NCBI RefSeq assembly: GCF_010183535.1
Contig: NC_071332.1
Location: 10,664,001-10,728,000, forward strand
Length of the DNA: 64,000 nt
Origin: Caenorhabditis remanei
Taxonomy: Eukaryota > Nematoda > Chromadorea > Rhabditida > Rhabditidae
Direction of reading: 5' to 3'
Made by a program: the position numbers and the translations under genes. Positions 47,701 through 57,000 of the stretch are shown piece after piece; position 1 is the stretch's first letter; the number at the start of each line of letters is the position of its first letter. The notes below the pieces were generated by a model. The model was given only the letters and a program-made list of their open reading frames with translations, did not search any database and had not been told where the DNA came from.

Positions 47701-49230
47701 TAATACAATCATATGCTTTAACACGATGGTCGCCTTTAGAATCAGTGAGCATTCCCATGAACGATGTAATCGGTGACAATGTGAACTGAAAAAAAATGTT
47801 CAGTGAAATATTTCGATGTTTTCTCTTACCGTATTCAGGATAAGACTCATAAGAGTGTCCATAACAAGATCCTTGCTGACTGAATGCCCGTCTTTTCCAA
47901 TGCTTCCAGCGAAATAAAGAACAAACGAATCTGCATGTTCTGGGGCTTTTTTCAGGAATCGGACGATCAAACGGACAACTCTTTTTTGAAGAATAGGATC
48001 ATCTGATATGTGAGGAAGAAGTGCAGTCAGACCGGGGACAAAGTGAGCTTTCAAGAACATTGTCATCTCATCAAAGCAATACTCCAGAAATGTAGCGAAT
48101 GCTCCAATGTTTTTTTTCGTAACAACATGGCTCAGAAATAGTTCGAATGTCAACACATCTTTATAAAAATGAGGCTCCACGAATTGGATTTGATCTCGAC
48201 ACTCTTGAAATTGTTCACGTAGGTTCTTTAACTGTACTTCATATTTCTTAGCAAGTACTTTTGAAACTGCTGGAACATACTGCAGCATCAAAAACATAAA
48301 GGGCATGAAGATGACGTGTCTTCCAAGGTTTGGGTTCCGGAGAGCTAATGGTCTTTCGTTCATAAGATGCAGCTTCTGGAAGTTATCGAGGTTTTGAAGA
48401 AGACTTTGTTCCAATTCTTCTGTCGGGCATTCTAAAAAGAAAATATGTAACATAATTATGGATTATATTCTACCTCTTAAGAACGTTTCCGGATCGTATA
48501 CCGATTTTTTATCAATTGGATACAAATGAGGAAAATGATTCAAGAACAAATCTTGCACCAACCCCATGTTTCCAAGAAGTCTTTTCTGATTCTCGTTCAA
48601 TAATCCCGAGAAAAGAAGAATTGTGATATACCGATAATGCTCTCGTTGAAGTCCATCTCCGATAAACATATTTGTCATAATATCAGAATCGATTCTAGAC
48701 GCCAATTCGAGGAACTTCCTTTAAAAAAATAGCCCATGTTTAAATTTCATTTAAAAGCTTACGAAAACGGTGGAAGGCACGTATCTAGCACAATTGGATA
48801 AGCACGTTGAAGTTTATCGCCCATTCTCGATAATCTGAGTGAGAATTCTTCCATAATTTCCTCTCTTGGCATAACTGAGTAAAATAAAGGTTCCACGAAG
48901 AGATCTATTTTGAAAACTCACCTCTTTCCTTCAAGGTAGGCAGCAATTCGAGAAGCAATTCAAGAGCAACATCTCCATAATCGCAGAAGCAGTCGAAGAG
49001 CACTACTCGGTGATCAGCAGCTTTTTTATCATCGGAGTAAAAATTGTTTCTGAGAATTTTGTCGGCGAGATAGCTGAACCCCTGAAATATGTGTGAGTAA
49101 TTCGGATGGAAGACAAAAAAAAAGAAAATGATACCTTTGCTTTAACGAGTGGATGACAATATGCCAAATGTTCCTTTATAGTGACTAAATCCATATGCTC
49201 CAGAACACAATCTTTATCCATTCGCCCCAT
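44717..49230 (-). CDS. Large helical-repeat (HEAT/ARM-like) protein (9 exons, 1,380 aa)
   Basis: Exons in transcript order: 49135-49230, 48922-49081, 48763-48874, 48474-48718, 47830-48431, 47574-47785, 44991-47526, 44865-44943, 44717-44817; all junctions GT-AG, sum 1,381 codons. The protein is soluble, without signal peptide or TM segment, and is rich in regularly spaced amphipathic helices (for example ELLLELLPTLKER, FLEYCFDEMTMFLKAHFVP, LQKRVVRLIVRFLKKAPEH). This suggests an alpha-solenoid scaffold. I do not recognise the family; focadhesin-like or proteasome-adaptor-like HEAT proteins are possibilities, not claims. It is head to head with symplekin across 548 bp. AATAAA for the minus strand at 44691-44696. 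SRP14 follows as a likely operon partner. Confidence 0.82.
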
Positions 49231-49778
49231 TGAATCCGTGAATTTCAGTTGAATTCAACTGAAAATGAGTAGAAATGCAGTTTTGAGGTTCCAAATTTTC
49301 ATGCACGAGAAATGCGTCAAGTAGTTCGCGCCAGTAAAATGTTTGGCGCGTTTCGAAATTTTTGCACTCAGAATATTTTCGTAAATCTATGCTCCTTTAA
49401 TACAGTATCATAATGGAATTCAAATGTCTCAAATTCGTATAAAATTTGCCTATTTTTAAGGAGTTCATTGAAACATCAGTTTTCTCAACATATACTAATA
49501 TACTAATATTAACGAAATAATTTTTATCGAATAAAGTAATTGATTGAGTTTGTCTGCAAATGAAGTGAATCGATGTTCAAATTATTTATTGACAAGATTA
49601 TACATTTCCAATGTTTAATTTTTCTTGTCCGCTGTAATAATCGACCCGTTTGTTCATTTTTCTTTTTAAAAGTCCCGTAACCTATGTGTCAGTAATTATT
49701 CCTTAAAATGGTCTAGTCATTCTTTTCTAACCTGAATTTCTATCAATCTCAAATTGCAATAGTTTTTTTTCATTCCAG
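49231..49778. promoter_or_regulatory. Bidirectional promoter region between the HEAT-like gene and symplekin
   Basis: 548 bp, AT-rich, no exon. It must drive both divergent (possibly operonic) units. The symplekin side ends in a TTCATTCCAG acceptor that directly abuts the ATG (49777-49778), as in SL1 trans-spliced worm genes. Confidence 0.6.
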
Positions 49779-52700
49779 ATGAGTTATATTCACGAACTTG
49801 ACGATGACAAAGAATCGGCAACAGAACGAATAGGAGAAACACTGAAGGAAGCACGAGATGCGGACACCATCGATAAAAAGATTGCATCTCTTTCTACGGT
49901 ACGCTTGAATGGAATTGAAAACTAGGAGCTTTTGATTCTTAATTTCAGGCAATGCATCTGTTGATCGGTCCGAACATTTCGAATAATACTCTCGACAACT
50001 TTTTAACAGAAATGCTAGAATTTGCGGAGCTCAACGATCATCGTGTCTTGTGTCTAATCATTGATTTTCTGCTGAAAGCCAGTGCCAAAGACTTCACCAT
50101 CTGCAACAAAACAGTCGAGAGATACAGCTTTTATCTAACTCCAAACAACTCAATTTCGCGTTATGAAAGTGTTATTAAACGAGTAATTGTTGCATCAACA
50201 AGTTTATACCCGATTATTCTTGAATTTGCAATTATGGACAAAAACGATAGAGCGGAAAGTTGTTGGGAGGCATTCAATGAATTGAAAGCTCGAATTATCA
50301 CATTGGTTGACGATGTTCATGAAGGAGTGCGCACAGTCACTGTTAAATTTTTAGAAGCTCTAATTTTATGTCAATCTCCAAAACCTAAAGAGTTGACTGC
50401 CGATCCGAAAAGCACCTGGGCAATAGAAGCAAACACACGGTTTCATAAAATTTCTCTCACCGATGTTCCTAGAAGTCACCGATTTCTCTCTTATCACAAA
50501 GCTCAATTGGAAGCCGAACAGAACTTCTCTTCTCTCATCAAACAAACTTCAGTTGCTGGAATCACTTCTCAAAATTTGATTGCAGTCATTGAATCGCTAT
50601 GTATGATCACTCGATGCCGTCCACAGTGGGAGAATGCTTTGCCGCGTGTATTCGATGTCATAAAAACTCTTCATTCGAATGTTCCACCGATGCTAAGCAC
50701 TGGACAGGTCAAATTTCTCAGAAAATCGTTCAAATACAATTTGCTGCGTTTCTTAAAACTACCAGCATCCGTTCCACTTCAGCAGAAAATAACAACAATG
50801 CTAACAAATTATCTGGGAGCGTCTCCAAGAGAAGTGAACCAATCTATTCCGCAAGAACTGATTCAGAGAGCAGCTCCACCAAGAGAACCGGCAACGGAAC
50901 CTGCTGCAAAACGAGCGAAACTGCAGAACCCAATATATGAAGATGACGATGACGATGATGAGGCAGAAGCATCAACAAGTACTGGTGCTAAAGATGCCAG
51001 AACGCAAGCCGTCGATATCACATCGAAATACATTTTGGAGCGTTTGAATCATGAAACAGTGCTGAATCTAGTGAAGATCTCATTATACACACTCCCAACT
51101 GAAATGCCACCTGCATTTGCTTCTTCTTACACTCCGATAGCTAATGCTGGATCCGAATCGAATCGACAAGAAATTGCGGAGTTAATGGCTGCTCAAATGG
51201 TTCACAAAGAGGTTGGACCTGGATTTGAATGGTTACAACAGAAGAAGAAAAAAGAATATGAAGAAAGAATAAAAGCAAGGAACGAAGGAATCGTAATCGC
51301 ACAGACTCCACTTCATGAGCCGATTCGGGCACCAGTGCCCGTTGTGAAACAACCAGTCCCGGAAACTGCTAAAGCTCCGGTGATTCAGAAAGCTAAGAAA
51401 GCATTCAATTTGGTCGAGGAAACTGAAAAAATTGATGCGATGGAAGCGATGGAAATGTTCGAAATGGCCTTTGAATCAGTGCTTCAAGCAGAGAGAAGAG
51501 CTGTTGCAGGAGGAGCAAAAACGATTTATCAGAAATTGGTGGTCAGATTAGCAACGAGATTTTGGGAGGATTGTGCTCCATACGAGAATAAATTAGTCGA
51601 ATTTATTCTTTCCGATCATAAAAAGAGAAGCGATTTGGCACTCCTCTGGCTCTGTGAACTTTATGCTCAATATCAAGGATATTCGAATTGTGCCCTCCGT
51701 ATTAAAGATCTTATTGCTGAACAAGATGGAATGACTCAACCACAACGATTGGAAAGATATGATTTTGCAATTTGCAAAATCTTGGATGCAATGTTGAGCA
51801 GAAATATGCATAAAGAGACCCTATTCTACAAAGTACTTCTAGAAACTCCTCTATTGACTCCGAACGCAATTGAACGGCTGAAGAAAGTGTGTCTTGAGAA
51901 AGAAAATGAACATGGAATGTTTATGTTACGTGAATCAATAATGGTCAGAAATCGACAACGTCCACAACTTCTACAATTTCTTTTCGGTCTTTGTTTCCTC
52001 GATCGTCCAGAACTTCGTTCATCCTGTCTTGAAGTGGTGAAGGAACTCAGTCATCTCCCGTTTATCAGAAGTTCACTCTGTGATCAAGCGAGAATGCAAA
52101 TAAATGATTGTTTGGAGGACAAGCCACCAATGTACATGAGAAAACCAGATGGAGCCACGGAATGGACAAACGAGATGTACCGAAATGCACTGGCAGTTTA
52201 TACTACTCTGATGCCAGCTGATCCAATGCTTCTTCTTCCTTTAGCTGCTGTATATGCGCAGGCAACCAACCTGTATAAACGAGCTGTTCTCGGTACTCTG
52301 GAACCTGTTTTCCGTCAATTAAGCCAAGAAAATGTGATTGCTCTGATTCAAGATTGTCCACATGGAGCAGAAACTCTTGTTGCTCGTCTCGTTGTTCTTC
52401 TCACTGAAAGAATCACACCATCATCCGAATTGATTCAAAAGTTGAAAATTTTACACGATGAACGAAAAATGGATATTCGCGCTCTTCTGCCAATTATCGG
52501 AGGACTCGAGAAAGAAGAAGTCATTGCACTCATTCCGACATTTATCTTCAGACCTGAATATCAAAAATCGGTCACTACGCTATTCCGGAAGTTGTATACC
52601 GTGCGCGATCATCAAACTGGAGAACTTGTTTTCGATCCTATTGAAATTATCAAAGAGTATCACAAGATCGAGCCAAAAGATGACAATGAAGCGGAGTTGC

Positions 52701-54456
52701 TTGTGAACAGTGAGTTTAATTCTTCAAAAAAAAATATCACTAAATCTTTTTTGTATTCAGATTTAGAATTCCTTTTCGACCCAGCACTTCTGAAACCAGA
52801 CATAGCATCAGGAGGAATTGAAGCTGTCTTCAAATGGGAAAAAGTGCCTTTCCTGTTTCTCCATTCTCTTTATACGCTTTATCATAAAGTGAGTTTCAGA
52901 AAATCGAAGTTTGAAAACTTTGCTTGGTTTTTCAGTTTTTAAATCTGTCATTTTTTAATTCGAAATATACATTTATTTTCAGTTCAAAACATTCGAATCA
53001 TTCGTCGCCAATCTGTTTTTCAAAGTGACAGAGAAGAAGATGTACCAACAGTCGATCCGATGGAAACAGGCATTCTTCAAATGTGTGCGAGAGCTGAAAT
53101 CGAAAGCTTACCCGGCTGTTCTCACACTGATCAGTTTTGAAGAATACGAAGAGTTGAAGGAGGAACTTGGAGCTGAAGTAGTCGTCGACTTCAAAGCGAT
53201 CTACTCTACACTCTCCACATTGCAACAAAAGAACATGGAGTATGTTGTTTTTCAGGAAACATTCATATACTCAATACAGAACTTCATAACCTTTTTTCAG
53301 TGAAAAAATCAAAGAAGAGCTATACGATAAGGAGCGCGAAAACCGTGAGCGTGATCGACGACTACGACGAGAAGAGCGGAAGGAAAAGGAAAAAGAACGA
53401 GTAAGTCACGAGTGCTTATCGAATTCCAGCAACGACTGGCATTTACATTGTTTTGAAACTTCATGTATATGCTCAGAGTTACTGGAATCCGCTGTTAGAC
53501 AGCACAGCGTTGAATATATCAGAAGCAGTAGAATAAAATAGAATAGAATAATATTGAAGCGGAATAAGGTACTAGCAGTGGCAACGAATAATGTCGTAGG
53601 GTTCAGCACGGCAAAGCTCCTTTTTAATAGGCGGCTCTGTCATCACGAACCCCATAAATCGGAGGCGCCCTATTGACGACGTCGTTTTCGTGCGGTCGCT
53701 CTTCGATTCTGTTAGAACATCATACATCTGCCATTAGGCTCCGGGACATTTCGCCACTAGACGTTTCGCCTCCGGACATTTCGCCACCAGACATTTCGCC
53801 ACCGGACATTTCGCCACCAAAAGATGGAGAATTTCCAAAGTTTTATAGGGGAAAAAACATACCACTAGTACGCTTTGATTTGGCTAATTAAAGTTATGTG
53901 CTTTTTTCCCTATAAAGCTTTGGAAATTCTCCATTTTTTGGTGGCGAAATGTCTGGTGGCGACATGTCCGATGGCGAAATGTCTGGTGGCGAAATGTCTG
54001 GTGGCGAAATGTCCGGTGGCGAAACGTCTAGTGGCGAAATGTCCCGGAGCCTGCCATTAACGGGAAAAAGCTCGCCGAAGATTGAGACCTTGACAGGGAT
54101 ACCAATTGTCCGATAAAGTACTTGGATGGACAGTTGGAATGCCTGGCCAGGTCGCCATCCGCGGTGAATTTTGAATGATAGAATGATAGGAATATGGGAA
54201 TGAGAGAGAAGATGAAAAAGGGCACGCCCAAGTATATGTTAAACGTGGGAGCAGGGAAGACAATGGAATGAATAGGAAGAAGCGAATGAATATAATAAAA
54301 TGGGTATTTGCATTCCTTTTGTGCTCACATAGTTTGTCATCATGTTAGCAGGGAATACGGTATATGATGTATTCGATTTGAATGAGCACAGAAAATGTAT
54401 CTTGAAATGAGAAATTACTAACAGAGGATCAGAAATTTCAGAGCTCAAGACGATGA
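49779..54456 (+). CDS. symk-1: Symplekin, mRNA 3'-end processing scaffold (6 exons, about 1,126 aa)
   Basis: Nuclear scaffold of the polyadenylation and histone pre-mRNA cleavage complexes. Exons 49779-49898, 49949-52709, 52761-52888, 52983-53239, 53301-53400 are firm (1,122 codons). The N-terminal helical-repeat domain (SYIHELDDDKESATERIGET, LLIGPNISNNTLDNFL, IIDFLLKASAKD, VEAFNELKAR-like repeats) is followed by an acidic linker (YEDDDDDDEAEAS) and the C-terminal symplekin domain (AIERLKKVCLEKENEHGMFM to CDQARMQINDC). The protein ends in an Arg/Glu-rich charged tail (NRERDRRLRREERKEKEKER). The last exon is inferred: the acceptor at 54440-54441 gives SSRR and a stop at 54456, making a 1,041-nt last intron that contains a MITE. 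A direct 29-nt intron alternative was rejected as too short. Confidence 0.88.
53737..54051. mobile_element. 315-bp palindromic hAT-like MITE with 8-bp target duplication
   Basis: Flanked on both sides by the 8-mer TGCCATTA (53729-53736 and 54052-54059). The ends are perfect inverted repeats beginning GGCTCCGGGACATTTCGCC. Each arm carries a tandem 15-bp repeat (consensus GGACATTTCGCCACC): 5 units on the left, 7 on the right. A further inverted block of about 40 bp (GGAGAATTTCCAAAG...) then surrounds a short non-repeated centre. There is no transposase; the 15-bp periodicity makes it look coding in one frame (DISPP repeats), which is an artefact. Confidence 0.88.
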
Positions 54457-54852
54457 ATGTATAACGACTACAAATATATCAACTGATACGATTCCCATTG
54501 CAACTTCGAAACTTCCGATGATCTCATTCCTTTTCCGTTTTCTTTTTTTTTTTCAAATTTTTCGATTTCATACTGGTCAAATTGCACTTTATTGTAAATT
54601 TTCTGTCCATATCAGTTCAAGTATTATTTAATTTCCATTTTTGTTCCGCATTCTTGCATCTAAATTGTTAATCCTAATTTTTCAAAGATTCAAAGATTTC
54701 AATATAAATTTTAATTTTCAAATCATGCTTGGTTTAGATTTTTTAAATTTCGATGTTTTCAGATGTTTGTATCATTGGCTCTATATTTGAGAATTGTTTC
54801 GCTTATAGAGTTTTTTTCGTGCCTGTTATTGAAAAACATCTTTTCTGAACAG
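54457..54852. other. Gap between symplekin and the GNB1L-like gene
   Basis: 396 bp of AT-rich, T-rich sequence without an exon. Two acceptors (54761-54762 and 54851-54852) precede ATGs; the second abuts the preferred start. The spacing is compatible with an operon but longer than typical. Confidence 0.45.
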
Positions 54853-55943
54853 ATGAGTAAAGCACCGCAACCATTGTTCACTTTCTTCGGTGTTGATGGT
54901 GGTGCCACGTGTTCATGTGTTCATGAAGATCATCTATTTGTGGGCAGCCAGAAAGGAGTTGTGAATCGGTACGGGCTGGATAGTAAGATTAATGAACAAG
55001 TTGTTTATGGTGGGAGCGTCCATGGATCAATAGACTCTGAAAGTATTTTAACTATTTTGTAGACGATGAAGAAGATAGAAGGATTCAATCTGTTGAATAT
55101 TCGAAATCTCATCTCTTTGTTCATATTCGAAGTTTCGCTGTAATTCAATTAAAAGAGTCAGAAGACTCGAATGGCACGTGGCAAATTGTAAAAACTGTGG
55201 AAGTTGATCATATTGGTTTCTGTAATTCGTTGATTCTGGGTCCACAACTGTTGTTTGTATCTGCGGATCCACGACGTGTTCCCACACTCTGCTGGAACAA
55301 TATCGAAGAAAACAAGAAAAATGAATACAAATGCACCCAAATTCAAGATAAACCTGATATTACACCGATGTGTATGATTATAGGAGACAAGGAAGAGAAC
55401 GAGGTGTTGATCGGAATGGAAGATGGACAGTTGTCGATTTGTTATAGAGATGAGGAAGGCGCTTTCAAGCTACAAGGACTAGTTTGTTACTTATCGGATT
55501 GACTTTAATCAATTTTTCATAATTCCAGGAACCACTTGGAAGAGAACCGATCTTTTGTATAGCAAGTTCTTCAAAATTCGTAGCTGCTGGATGTGCGAGG
55601 TCTCCGATTTATTTGATTGAAAAAGTCGATCTATCGAAGAAAGAAATACATTATCCGCCAGAGTAACTTTGATTTTTAATAAATTCCATTTTCAAAACCA
55701 TCGAATTTCAGCTCTGCCGGTTGCTCAGCGATCACATTCTCACCGAATGAAAAACAGATTTTGGCTGGATTTTGGGATGGAACGATACGAGTATTCTCCC
55801 GTCAACGACTGAATGTTCTCCTTGCTCTAACTTCTTCTCATTCTGCAACTATCAGTTCACTTCATTGGTTGCCACCAGAAAAAGGAGAATTAGTTATTGC
55901 AACTTCTTCTGATTCTACCATTACTATGTGGAAACTGAAATAA
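54853..55943 (+). CDS. GNB1L-like WD-repeat protein (4 exons, 313 aa)
   Basis: Exons 54853-55009, 55063-55481, 55529-55662, 55712-55943 (314 codons). A beta-propeller of degenerate WD repeats: LFVGSQKGVVNRYGLD, IGFCNSLILG, VLIGMEDGQLSICYRDE, FCIASSSKFVAAGCARSPIYLIE, ITFSPNEKQILAGFWDGTIRVF and VIATSSDSTITMWKLK at the very end. The order and spacing (a DGxIRVF repeat, then a last repeat ending at the C-terminus; about 320 aa) match human GNB1L. GNB1L relatives help assemble PIKK-family kinases. An upstream in-frame ATG after another acceptor (54763) would add 30 hydrophobic residues; I prefer 54853 because an acceptor abuts it. AATAAA at 55952-55957. Confidence 0.82.
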
Positions 55944-56285
55944 TTGTTTTTAATAAATTATGAACTGATTCCATTCCGTGTATCTCATGAGTATAAATAT
56001 AAATAAGTAAAGTAATAAAGACATTTATTGAATTGCAAGTGTTCGAAGAAAATTATCAAGTCGTATACAGCATTGAGATCGCGTGAAAAGCGGGGGACAG
56101 GGGGTAATTAAAGATTTGAAAAATGAAAATGTTCCTGGCGGAAAAAACAACTTCGTTCATATTGAGTACGATATGAATTTTTGTGTCGAATAAACATTGA
56201 TTATTCGATCGGCACGGAGTTGTTTTTGAATTCGATGCATAGCGGGAGGGATGGAAGCGTGGAGAAATGGGAGAGAGGTGGTGGA
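55944..56285. other. Convergent 3' region
   Basis: 342 bp between the GNB1L-like gene and the 3' end of the minus-strand gene. It holds AATAAA motifs for the plus-strand transcript; no exon seen. Confidence 0.5.
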
Positions 56286-56997
56286 TCAGTGGAAACGACG
56301 AGCAGCAGAAGATGAACGAGTACGACGATTCATTGACGGAAACTGAAATTATTTCTTTAATATTTTTCAGAATTTTCGATCTCAATTGCTAAAACCCTTC
56401 AGGAAAATACATTTATTTTTACAATTCTCAAAACGGGCATTCCAAGATTACTGTGTCTACTGTAGTTTGGTTTTCTGCTACATCACATCCTCGGTCTAGT
56501 AAGGCCCAGTCTATTTAAGTTCTCAAATACTCACCTCTACTCGGCTACTAGAACTACGATTGGTTTCCGTACTAGTCGTTGTGGTGGTTACAGTCTTCTG
56601 ATTCTCGTGTTTCTCTTCCACGAATACACTGTTACGAGGGGTATCGAGAAGTCCACGTGACTCAGTGAGCTCACGGAGTGCACGTTGAATTTCCTCGTCC
56701 ATCCATTCAGAGGTTCTGAAAATGTTTTGATAGAAAACAACCAAATTGGTGAATTTTCAAAGAGTTCACGAATCAAAAACTCACACATTAGCGACGCTTG
56801 TCTCATGAAGAATAACGTCATCGAGTTGTCTGATACAAGACGCTTGACACAATTCTCCTGTTGCATCATCAGTGACAACGACGACAGCATGAGCAAAACG
56901 AGGGCGATCCTCAATTAAATCGACTGATTCTTCTCCTATTTCATCGACAAATTGCTCGAGAACACTTTTGAGCAACGACGCGTCGAAACCCATCTCT
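56286..56997 (-). CDS. 3' exons of an unrecognised minus-strand gene
   Basis: Three consecutive exons join in frame: 56785-56997, 56535-56715, 56286-56342. The first has an acceptor at 56998-57000 and contains MGFDASLLKSVLEQFVDEIG four bases in. It continues with VDLIEDRPRFAHAVVVVTDD, LDDVILHETSVANVTSEWMDE, a Ser/Thr-rich stretch (KTVTTTTTSTETNRSSSSRVE) and a basic end FPSMNRRTRSSSAARRFH. From the internal ATG it would be 148 aa. Upstream exons are likely: a candidate at 59838-59878 would join in phase (ending AG/GTAACA). The charged, disordered C-terminus gives no family clue and I do not recognise it. The minus-strand gene may start upstream or outside the window. Confidence 0.7.
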
Positions 56998-57000
56998 CTG

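Noticed and set aside
53401..53456. A 29-nt intron in symplekin ending in a QRLAFTLF tail
   Set aside because: Introns under about 40 nt are not normally spliced in Caenorhabditis; the later acceptor is preferred.
53673..53891. Open frame with DISPP repeats
   Set aside because: It is produced by the 15-bp tandem repeat of the MITE at 53737-54051 and has no splice or start support.
54763..54852. Upstream in-frame ATG for the GNB1L-like protein
   Set aside because: The added 30 residues are hydrophobic and unlike the family; an acceptor abuts the later ATG at 54853.
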